NCBI RefSeq assembly: GCF_020010925.1
Contig: NZ_JAGJBZ010000001.1
Location: 2,046,001 to 2,110,000, forward strand
Length of the DNA: 64,000 bases
Direction: 5' to 3'
DNA from: Streptomyces griseiscabiei
GTDB taxonomy: Bacteria > Actinomycetota > Actinomycetes > Streptomycetales > Streptomycetaceae
A program made the position numbers and the translations under genes. Each line of letters begins with the position of its first letter. The stretch's first letter is position 1. Under the pieces are notes generated by a model. It saw only the letters and a program-made list of their open reading frames with translations. It was not told the origin of the DNA and searched no databases. This document shows, in pieces, positions 57,903-64,000 of this stretch.

Positions 57903-60015
57903 CCCGGCCCGCCGTCAGGACGCGGTCGGGCCGGATCGGCAGATGGCGGTGGCGGACGCCGGTGGCGTGCCAGACCGCGTTGGCGACGGCCGCCGCCGCG
58001 CCCACGATGCCGATCTCGCCGATGCCCTTGATGCCCACGGGGTCGTCGGGGTCGAGGTCGTCCACCCAGTCCGCCTCGACGACGGGCACATCGGCGTGCG
58101 CGGCCACGTGGTAGCCGGCGAGGTCGGCGCCGTAGTGGCCGCCGGACGCCCGGTCGCGCACCGCCTCCTCGTGCAGGGCCATGGAGATGCCCCAGATCAT
58201 GCCGCCGACGAGCTGGCCGCGGGCGGTGAGGGGGTTGACGATCCGGCCCGCCGCGAAGACACCGAGCATGCGGCGTACGCGTACCTCGCCGGTGGCGGGG
58301 TCCACGGCGACCTCGGCGAACTGGGCGCCGTAGGAGTGGCGTTCCTTCTGTGCGAGGGCGCCGAGGGCGGCGGTGGTGTCCGAGCGGGCGGTGAGGCCCT
58401 CGGGCGGGACGGTCTCGCCGAGGGCGAGGCGCTGCCGCACCTCGCCGGCCGCGAGGTTGACCGCCCAGGCCCAGGAGCGGGTGCCCATGGAGCCACCGGC
58501 GATCATGGCCGGGCCGAGGTCGCTGTCCCCGAGCCGTACCCGGATCCGGTCGGGTGCGGTCTCCAGGGCGTCGGCGGCGATCAGGGTGAGCGCGGTACGG
58601 GCGCCGGTCCCGATGTCGGCGGCGTTGATCCCCACCGTGAAGGTGCCGTCGGCCTCTGCGGTGACGGCGGCCGTGGACGGTCCGGCGCCGGCGCCGAAGG
58701 AGGCCGCCGCGGTGCCGGTGCCGAGCAGCCAGCGGCCGTCGCGGCGCACGCCGGGGCGCGGGTCGCGGTCGGCCCAGCCGAAGCGGCGGGCGCCCTCGCG
58801 GAAGCAGGCGAGCAGATTGCGGCCGGCGAACGGCAGCCCGGAGACGGGTCCCCGTTCGGGTTCGTTGCGGGCCCGTAGCTCGATCGGGTCGATGCCCAGT
58901 TCCACGGCGAGTTCGTCGACCGCCGACTCCAGCGCGAACGAGCCCGGTGCCTCGCCCGGCGCCCGCATCCAGGTCGGGGTCGGTACGTCGAGCCGTACGA
59001 CCCGATTGGCGGTGTGGTGGGCGTCGGCACCGTACATCACCCGGGCCGGTCCGGCGCCGGACTCGATGAACTCGTGGACGGTGGAGGTGAGGCTCTGGGA
59101 GGTGTGCTCCAGGGCGCGGAGCCGTCCGTCGGCGTCGGCGCCGAGCCGGACCCGCTGGGCGGTGGGGCTGCGGTAACCGGCCAGGGAGAACATCTGACGC
59201 CGGGTCATGACCAGCCGGACGGGGCGCTGGAGGACGGTCGCGGCCATGACGGCGGCGACCTGGTGGGCGCGGACACCCTTGGAGCCGAAGCCGCCGCCGA
59301 CGTGCTCGGAGCGCACCCGAATCGACGCGGGGTCGAGCGAGAACAGGTTCGCGAGTTCACCGGCGACCCACATGGTGCTCTGGTTGGAGTCGAAGACGTC
59401 GAGCCGGCCCCCGTCCCAGCGGACCGTCACGGCGTGCGGCTCCATCGGGTTGTGGTGTTCCTCCGGGGTGCTGTACTCGGCGTCCACGACGGCCGCGGAC
59501 TCGGCGAGCCGGGCCTCCAGGTCGCCCTGCTCGACGACCGCCGGGCCGAAGGCGTCCAGCGGGTACGCGTCCGGGTGGCCGGCGGTGAACTCGACGTCGT
59601 GGGGCTCCTGTTCGTAGTGCACGACCAGGGCCTCGGCGGCCTCGCGGGCCTGTTCGGGGGTCTCGGCGACGACCAGGGCGACCGGCCAGCCCAGGTGCGG
59701 GACCCGGTCGTGCTGGAAGACGGCGGCGGTGGGGTCGGGTTTCGTGCCCATGAGACCGGCGTAGTCGGTCTCGACGCGCGGGGCGTTCTCATGGGTCAGG
59801 ACGGCGAGCACGCCCGGCATCCCGAGCGCGTCGGCCGACTCGATCGCGCGGATCCGGCCGCGCGCCACGGTGGAGAGCGCCAGCCAGCCGTGCACGAGAC
59901 CCGTGAAGGGGATCTCGCCGGCGTAGCGGGCGGCTCCGGTGACCTTGTCACGGCCCTCGACACGGGTGTGCGCGGTGCCGACGGCACTCTGGCGCGCGGT
60001 GGGGGTGATGGTCAT
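57895..60015 (-). CDS. paoC: aldehyde oxidoreductase molybdenum-binding subunit (PaoC/XdhA type)
   Basis: 706 aa from ATG 60015, overlapping the FAD-subunit stop (ATGA). Xanthine-oxidase-family large subunit: aldehyde-oxidase domain a (VEGRDKVTGAARYAGEIPFTGLVHGWLALSTVARGRI), molybdopterin loops RVRSEHVGGGFGSKG, RAPGEAPGSFALESAVDELA, GTGTAAASFGAGAG and AGGSMGTRSWAWA, and the catalytic Glu in KGIGEIGIVGAAAAVANAV. Together with the two small subunits it should oxidise aldehydes to acids, best matching PaoABC. No purine genes are near, so xanthine dehydrogenase is less likely. Cytoplasmic; no Tat signal seen on any subunit. Confidence 0.88.
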   Translation of the reverse strand: MTITPTARQSAVGTAHTRVEGRDKVTGAARYAGEIPFTGLVHGWLALSTVARGRIRAIESADALGMPGVLAVLTHENAPRVETDYAGLMGTKPDPTAAVFQHDRVPHLGWPVALVVAETPEQAREAAEALVVHYEQEPHDVEFTAGHPDAYPLDAFGPAVVEQGDLEARLAESAAVVDAEYSTPEEHHNPMEPHAVTVRWDGGRLDVFDSNQSTMWVAGELANLFSLDPASIRVRSEHVGGGFGSKGVRAHQVAAVMAATVLQRPVRLVMTRRQMFSLAGYRSPTAQRVRLGADADGRLRALEHTSQSLTSTVHEFIESGAGPARVMYGADAHHTANRVVRLDVPTPTWMRAPGEAPGSFALESAVDELAVELGIDPIELRARNEPERGPVSGLPFAGRNLLACFREGARRFGWADRDPRPGVRRDGRWLLGTGTAAASFGAGAGPSTAAVTAEADGTFTVGINAADIGTGARTALTLIAADALETAPDRIRVRLGDSDLGPAMIAGGSMGTRSWAWAVNLAAGEVRQRLALGETVPPEGLTARSDTTAALGALAQKERHSYGAQFAEVAVDPATGEVRVRRMLGVFAAGRIVNPLTARGQLVGGMIWGISMALHEEAVRDRASGGHYGADLAGYHVAAHADVPVVEADWVDDLDPDDPVGIKGIGEIGIVGAAAAVANAVWHATGVRHRHLPIRPDRVLTAGRDA

Positions 60016-61052
60016 CGGCCGGCCTCCTCGGTGGGTCCGGAGGTGGGTTCGGAGGTGGATTCGGCGGTGAGGTCCGAGGCGAGTTCGGACAGGACGGCCA
60101 CCACGAGGTTGCGCAGGAGTGTCACCTTGTATCCGTTGTGCGGCAGCGGGTTCGCCGCCGCGAGCTCGGCGTCGGCGGCGGCCGCGAAGGTCGCGGCGTC
60201 GGCCGGCGCGCCGGTCAGCACGCGTTCGGCCGCGTGGGCGCGCCACGGCCGGGAGGCGACCGCCCCGAAGGCGAGCCGCGCCTCGTGGACGACGCCGTCG
60301 CGCACATCGAGCGCGGCGGCGATCGAGCCGATGGCGAAGGCGTACGAGGCGCGCTCGCGGACCTTGCGGTAGCGGGAGCGCGCGGCGACCGGCGCGGGCG
60401 GCAGGGTGACCCCGGTGATCAGGGCGCCCGGCGGCAGGGCCGTCTCGATGTGCGGGGTGTCGCCTACGGGGAGGTGGAAGTCGGCGTACGGCAGTTCGCC
60501 GGGCCCGTCGGCCGTCTCGTAGGTGACGACGGCGTCGAAGGCCGCCAGCGCCACGCCCATGTCGGAGGGGTGGGTGGCCACACAGTGCCCGGAGGCGCCC
60601 AGGATCGCGTGGTTGTGGTGCTCGCCCTCGATCGCGGGGCAGCCGCTGCCGGGGACCCGCTTGTTGCAGGGCTTGGTGACATCGGCGAAGTAGCCGCAGC
60701 GGGTGCGCTGCAGGAGGTTGCCGCCGACGGTGGCCATGTTGCGCAGCTGCCCGGAGGCGCCGGCCAGCACCGCCTGCGTCAACGCCGGGTAGCGGCGCCG
60801 GACTTCGGGATGGGCGGCGAGGTCGCTGTTGGTGACGGTGGCGCCGATCCGCAGTCCGCCGTCCCCGGTCGCCTCGATCCGGTCGAGCGGGAGTTCACGG
60901 ACGTCCACGAGCCGGGCGGGCCGTTCGACACCGGTCTTCATCAGGTCGACGAGGTTGGTGCCGCCGCCGAGGAAGCGGGCCTCGGGGTCGGCGCCGAGCA
61001 GGGCGACCGCGCCGGAGACGTCGTAGGCCCGCTGGTAGTCGAACTCCCTCAC
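60012..61052 (-). CDS. paoB: aldehyde oxidoreductase FAD subunit with [4Fe-4S] insertion (PaoB type)
   Basis: 346 aa from GTG 61052, overlapping the [2Fe-2S]-subunit stop (GTGA). FAD loops FLGGGTNLVDLMKTGVERPARLVDV and ASGQLRNMATVGGNLLQRTRC are intact. Between them and the C-terminal domain is a four-Cys insertion (CGYFADVTKPCNKRVPGSGCPAIEG...GHCVATHPSDM), which in E. coli PaoB binds an extra [4Fe-4S] cluster and is absent from ordinary xanthine dehydrogenases. This is the best evidence that the operon is PaoABC-type. The C-terminus ends in a Ser/Thr/Glu repeat tail (ESTSEPTSGPTEEAGR). Confidence 0.9.
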   Translation of the reverse strand: MREFDYQRAYDVSGAVALLGADPEARFLGGGTNLVDLMKTGVERPARLVDVRELPLDRIEATGDGGLRIGATVTNSDLAAHPEVRRRYPALTQAVLAGASGQLRNMATVGGNLLQRTRCGYFADVTKPCNKRVPGSGCPAIEGEHHNHAILGASGHCVATHPSDMGVALAAFDAVVTYETADGPGELPYADFHLPVGDTPHIETALPPGALITGVTLPPAPVAARSRYRKVRERASYAFAIGSIAAALDVRDGVVHEARLAFGAVASRPWRAHAAERVLTGAPADAATFAAAADAELAAANPLPHNGYKVTLLRNLVVAVLSELASDLTAESTSEPTSGPTEEAGR

Positions 61053-61615
61053 GCCACGGCCTCCTTGGCCTTCGCCGCGCTGTGGGCGGCGGCGCGGGCG
61101 ACGGCCTCGCCGATCGACACATAGGCGCCGCAGCGGCACAGGTTGCCGCTCATCCGCTCCCGGATCTCCTCGGCACTCAGCGGTGACGGTGCCGCACCGG
61201 GGCGGACGTCGCCGGTGACGGCGCTGGGCCAGCCCGCCGCGTGCTCCTCGATCACCGCGATCGCCGAACAGATCTGCCCCGGCGTGCAGTAGCCGCACTG
61301 GAAGCCGTCGAGGTCGAGGAACGCCTGCTGCACCGGGTGGAGTTCGTCCCCGTCGGCGACGCCCTCGATGGTGGTGATCTCCCGCCCCTCGGCGGCCACG
61401 GCCAGCTGGAGGCAGGAGACGCCCCGGCGGCCGTCGACGAGGACGGTGCAGGCACCGCACTGCCCCTGGTCGCAGCCCTTCTTGGTGCCGGTCATGTCGA
61501 GCCGCTCGCGCAGGGCGTCGAGCAGGGTGGTGCGGTGGTCGACGGAGAGCGTGTGCTTCTCGCCGTTGATGTTCAGGGTGATGGCGCTGTACGTCGAGGA
61601 GGTGGCTGGGGACAT
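61049..61615 (-). CDS. paoA: aldehyde oxidoreductase [2Fe-2S] subunit (PaoA type)
   Basis: 188 aa from ATG 61615 (AAGAAGG upstream). The plant-type cluster GCDQGQCGACTVLVDGRRGVSC and the C-terminal cluster CGYCTPGQ...MSGNLCRCGAY carry the eight Cys. Sequence TTLLDALRERLDMTGTKKGCDQGQCGACTVLV is very close to E. coli PaoA, but the Tat signal of the periplasmic enzyme is missing, so this complex should stay in the cytoplasm. First gene of paoABC-xdhC, divergent from a TetR regulator across twin palindromes. Confidence 0.92.
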   Translation of the reverse strand: MSPATSSTYSAITLNINGEKHTLSVDHRTTLLDALRERLDMTGTKKGCDQGQCGACTVLVDGRRGVSCLQLAVAAEGREITTIEGVADGDELHPVQQAFLDLDGFQCGYCTPGQICSAIAVIEEHAAGWPSAVTGDVRPGAAPSPLSAEEIRERMSGNLCRCGAYVSIGEAVARAAAHSAAKAKEAVA

Positions 61616-61683
61616 GATCAGCCTTCTTTCGCGTATTCCGGGGCATGTCGAAAGGACGCGTGCCGAGGCTACGATGAAGCAAC

Positions 61684-61727
61684 CGGACAACTGTCCTCTC
61701 CGGGTGAACGTAACGGACAGCTGTCCG
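61684..61727. promoter_or_regulatory. twin TetR operators in front of the aldehyde-oxidase operon
   Basis: CGGACAACTGTCCT (61684-61697) and the perfect palindrome CGGACAGCTGTCCG (61714-61727), centred 30 bp apart, lie between the divergent paoA and tetR starts. They share CGGACA-N2-TGTCC. Regulation of both genes by the adjacent TetR protein is the obvious reading. Confidence 0.75.
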
Positions 61728-61770
61728 CTTAACAAGTACGGGTTTCGGCCAGGACCCGGGAGGAGGCCGT

Positions 61771-62349
61771 GTGTCGCGGCAGAAGAGGAGCGCCGCGCTG
61801 CGCTCCGACGCGCAGCGGAACCGCGAGCGCATCCTGGAGGTCGCCCTGGTCGAGCTGACCCGCCGCGCGGACGTCCCCCTGAGCCGGATCGCCAGGAAGG
61901 CGTGCGTCGGACAGGGCACCTTCTACCGTCACTTCCCCACCCGGGAGGCCCTCGTCCTGGAGATCTACCGGCACGAGATGCGGCAGGTCGCCGACTCCGC
62001 AGGCGAGTTGCTCGCCGGCCATGAGCCGGACCGGGCGCTGCGCGCGTGGATGGACGACCTCGCCCGGTTCGCCATGACCAAGGCGGGCCTCGCGGACGCG
62101 ATCCGCCAGGCCACCTGCGGCCCCGGCAGCCCCGAAAAGCCGGGCCACGCCCCGGTGACCGACGCCGCCGAACTGCTGCTCCGCGCGGGCGAGAAGGCCG
62201 GAACCATCCGCCCCGGCGTCACCGCCGACGACTTCTTCCTCGCGATCGCCGGCCTCTGGCAGCTCGCCCCCGACGGCTGGCAGCCCCGCGCCACCCGCCT
62301 CCTCGACCTCGTGATGGACGGCCTGCGGGCCGGGCCCGCGCACCGGTGA
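61771..62349 (+). CDS. TetR family transcriptional regulator
   Basis: 192 aa from GTG 61771 (GGGAGGAGG upstream). The N-terminal helix-turn-helix NRERILEVALVELTRRADVPLSRIARKACVGQGTFYRHFPTREALVLEIYRHEM is typical. The C-terminal helical ligand domain has the TetR_C-like MDDLARFAMTKAGLADAIRQA and TADDFFLAIAGLWQL. It is divergent from paoABC-xdhC with twin palindromes between, so it should repress the aldehyde oxidase until an aldehyde or related effector appears. Ends before a bidirectional terminator. Confidence 0.92.
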   Translation: MSRQKRSAALRSDAQRNRERILEVALVELTRRADVPLSRIARKACVGQGTFYRHFPTREALVLEIYRHEMRQVADSAGELLAGHEPDRALRAWMDDLARFAMTKAGLADAIRQATCGPGSPEKPGHAPVTDAAELLLRAGEKAGTIRPGVTADDFFLAIAGLWQLAPDGWQPRATRLLDLVMDGLRAGPAHR

Positions 62350-62373
62350 GGTGAGCGCCGCCGGTCGGGACGG

Positions 62374-62411
62374 GGCGAAGGACCCCGCCGGATTCGACGG
62401 GGTCCTTCGCC
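62374..62411. terminator. bidirectional terminator between tetR and NPP1 genes
   Basis: Perfect 14-bp arms (GGCGAAGGACCCCG / CGGGGTCCTTCGCC) with a 10-nt loop between converging genes. Confidence 0.8.
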
Positions 62412-62474
62412 GGTCCGCCGTCCGACCCCTCGGGAAGCGGGCCGGGCGGCGGGCGGAACACGGGTGGCGCTCTG

Positions 62475-63269
62475 TCAGGCGTAGGCGTTGAACTGGATGG
62501 GCGGCTTGGCCGCGTTGAGCGCGTCGCCGAGCCGCCCGTCGGTGATCTTGATGGAGGCGGCGCCGAAGTTGGCGTTCATGAGGCGGTCGCGGTAACCGCC
62601 CGGATAGCCGCCCCAGCCGACGAGGCGGGGGAAGAACCAGTTGCCGGTGTGGTTCTCGACGCGGTCGTCACCGCTGTTCGCGAGGCGGAAGAAGTGGGTC
62701 GAGGCTCCGTCCTTGTGGTACACGACCTTGGGGTGTGTGCCGTCGAAACGGACCTGGGAACGCGGGTACCACTTCCAGCCACTGTGCTGGGAGGTGGAGA
62801 CGTACTGGACCTGGTTGTCCTTGACCCAGACCACCACGTGCTCGAAGTCGTGCCGGTGCCCGGCGACCCCGGCGGCCGACTGGTCCTTCTCGAAGTAGCT
62901 GGCGTACATCACCGCGCACCAGCCGTTGTCGCACTTGCCGCGCGCGTAGGTGTTCGCGTTGTCGAGCTGCGCCATGTCACGGCAGTGTCCGTTGACCGCG
63001 CCACCGGGGGCCAGCCCCGGGTTGAGCCGGCCGTCGCCGCTGATGGCGGCGGTGGCGTAGCAGCCGTCCTTGTCGTAGTCGTACGCGGGGGAGAACGCCT
63101 GCTCGAAACCGGTCGCGTTCTGCGGGAGCTTGGGGATGACCTCGGCGGAGGCGACGGCCGGCGTCATCAGGACCAGGGCGCCGCTCCCGAGGGCGGCGAC
63201 CAGGGCGGTGCGCAGCCTGTGGCGGCGGGTGCCGGGGCGGTTCGGTTTGGGGCTGGGCGAGGTACGCAT
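62475..63269 (-). CDS. secreted NPP1 (necrosis- and ethylene-inducing-like) protein
   Basis: 264 aa from ATG 63269 (GAGGAAA upstream). Basic signal peptide TRRHRLRTALVAALGSGALVLMTPAVASA. The NPP1 domain includes the family heart GHRHDFEHVVVWV (heptapeptide GHRHDWE with Phe for Trp), WCAVMYASYFEKDQ, and a C-terminal FGAASIKITDGRLGDALNAAK. NLPs bind glycosyl-inositol-phosphoceramides of plants and disturb membranes; in Streptomyces the role is not established. The His/Asp/Glu metal site (GHRHDxE) is kept, so the fold should be functional. Confidence 0.9.
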   Translation of the reverse strand: MRTSPSPKPNRPGTRRHRLRTALVAALGSGALVLMTPAVASAEVIPKLPQNATGFEQAFSPAYDYDKDGCYATAAISGDGRLNPGLAPGGAVNGHCRDMAQLDNANTYARGKCDNGWCAVMYASYFEKDQSAAGVAGHRHDFEHVVVWVKDNQVQYVSTSQHSGWKWYPRSQVRFDGTHPKVVYHKDGASTHFFRLANSGDDRVENHTGNWFFPRLVGWGGYPGGYRDRLMNANFGAASIKITDGRLGDALNAAKPPIQFNAYA

Positions 63270-63454
63270 CTGTGGTTTCCTCGGCTGTAGGGGGGTGACC
63301 GCGACGCCGTGCGTGGCGTCCGGTTCCGAACTCGGCCCGAGCGTATGAAGGTTCGGCGCACCGCACGTGCCTGCGTGTGCACGGGCGCGGGTCTCCGGGC
63401 GCACAGGGGCGGGCACCGCCGAGTCGGAACAACTCACCTTGTGTGGCGACGAGT

Positions 63455-63483
63455 TGGGCCCCGGGCGGTTCACCCGGGGCCCA
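63455..63483 (-). terminator. terminator downstream of the S8 protease
   Basis: Perfect 11-bp arms (TGGGCCCCGGG / CCCGGGGCCCA) with a 7-nt loop, 12 bp after the protease stop codon on the minus strand. Confidence 0.75.
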
Positions 63484-63494
63484 CACTCCCACGG

Positions 63495-64000
63495 TCACCC
63501 CTTCATGAGCTTGTACGCCTTCTTCACCGTCACCTCGAACGCCGACGCCCGGTCCGAGCCCTTGACCCGCAGGCTGACGTACCCGTGACCGTTGCGGTCG
63601 AGGTGCGCGGCCGGCAGCGTCGCGAGGGCCGGATGCGGGACCAGGGCGCGGTTCTTCGCCACCGGCACCGGCCGCCAGGTCGCACCGCCGTCGAACGACG
63701 CCTCGACGGTCAGGTCACGCAGTCGCCCCCGGGCCTGGTCACCGGTCCGCCGGACGGTGAACGGGACGGCGAGCGTACGGTCGTCCGCCGCCCGTGACCA
63801 CTCGTCGACCGGCGGCGCGAACCGGACGGTGGTCAGCGGCAGCGCGGCCGTCTCCCCCTCGGCGGCCGGACCGGACCGGAAGGTCCACACCCCCTCGACC
63901 TCGGTGCCGAGGTTGTTCCACTGCCCCCGGTCCGCGTGTGCCCTGAGGGTGTACGTGCCGCTGTCCGCCGGCACCTCCCAGGCGGCGAGCGCGGTGTTGC
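63495..64000 (-). CDS. S8 subtilisin-like protease, C-terminal part, cut by the window edge
   Basis: About 167 residues up to the stop at 63495; the frame is open to 64000. The sequence NTALAAWEVPADSGTYTLRAHADRGQWNNLGTEVEGVWTFRSG, followed by beta-rich DLTVEASFDGGATWRPVPV and GYVSLRVKGSDRASAFEVTVKKAYKLMKG, is what I recall as the C-terminal tail of large secreted Streptomyces S8 peptidases (over 1000 aa). The catalytic triad would lie beyond the window. The identification rests on this tail only. Confidence 0.65.
   Translation of the reverse strand, partial: NTALAAWEVPADSGTYTLRAHADRGQWNNLGTEVEGVWTFRSGPAAEGETAALPLTTVRFAPPVDEWSRAADDRTLAVPFTVRRTGDQARGRLRDLTVEASFDGGATWRPVPVAKNRALVPHPALATLPAAHLDRNGHGYVSLRVKGSDRASAFEVTVKKAYKLMKG

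Noticed and set aside
1..64000. tRNA genes, rRNA genes, CRISPR arrays, complete insertion sequences or prophage
   Set aside because: I read through the intergenic regions and saw no tRNA-like cloverleaf ends, no regularly spaced repeats, and no transposase, integrase or phage genes.

Overview
The window is about 72% GC with strong G/C bias at third codon positions, GTG starts and GGAGG-type ribosome binding sites. Together with CebR-, DmdR- and DasR-like operators and LAxTG sortase signals, this points to the chromosome of a Streptomyces or close relative. The layout looks like an arm or arm-proximal region: many secreted hydrolases, small regulator/transporter pairs, broken genes and Streptomyces-type inverted repeats. 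I found no tRNA, rRNA, CRISPR array or complete insertion sequence.

Region by region. 1-10 kb holds VOC proteins, a broken aldo/keto reductase, a FUSC membrane protein coupled to a MarR regulator, a DUF5134 protein, an M56 peptidase, a PAP2 phosphatase, a HAD hydrolase, and a divergent LVIVD-repeat/DUF305 pair. 10-20 kb holds a DUF6214 protein, an ArsR regulator divergent from an old-yellow-enzyme with repeated operators, a 117-bp MITE-like element, and extracellular enzymes (SGNH hydrolase, CE1 esterase with CBM2 behind a CebR-like box, PL3 pectate lyase, a Tat-type metalloprotease). 20-29 kb holds a truncated osmoprotectant transporter joined head-to-head to a truncated dehydrogenase, ung with a small acidic ORF upstream, an N-acetylglucosamine-kinase-like gene, a CbiX-like protein, a lactonase behind a DasR-like site, and a second FUSC exporter divergent from an AsnC/Lrp regulator.

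29.7-36.2 kb is an iron-regulated surface locus that is probably for heme. It encodes two LAxTG-anchored proteins and one secreted protein with neocarzinostatin-like domains, an HtaA-domain protein and an HmuT-type lipoprotein. Two 19-bp iron boxes lie in it. No HmuU/HmuV genes follow hmuT.

36.4-41.9 kb holds phenylacetate genes: paaABCDE divergent from paaK, with a PaaR-like palindrome in front of each. 42-45.2 kb holds a TerD-domain protein and a fructosamine-kinase-like protein. 45.4-50.9 kb is a five-gene operon that joins a sugar-type ABC importer without ATPase to kdgD and gudD, so D-glucarate uptake and breakdown.

51.3-53.8 kb encodes a family 2B encapsulin shell with a cyclic-nucleotide-binding-like insert, translationally coupled to a terpene cyclase. 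This is a predicted terpene nanocompartment; unlike the classical 2-methylisoborneol locus, no GPP methyltransferase is adjacent. 53.9-64 kb holds a zinc-ribbon/peptidoglycan-binding membrane protein, a PI-PLC, a PaoABC-type molybdenum aldehyde oxidase operon with its XdhC-type maturation factor and a divergent TetR behind twin palindromes, an NPP1 protein, and the 3' end of a subtilisin-like protease.
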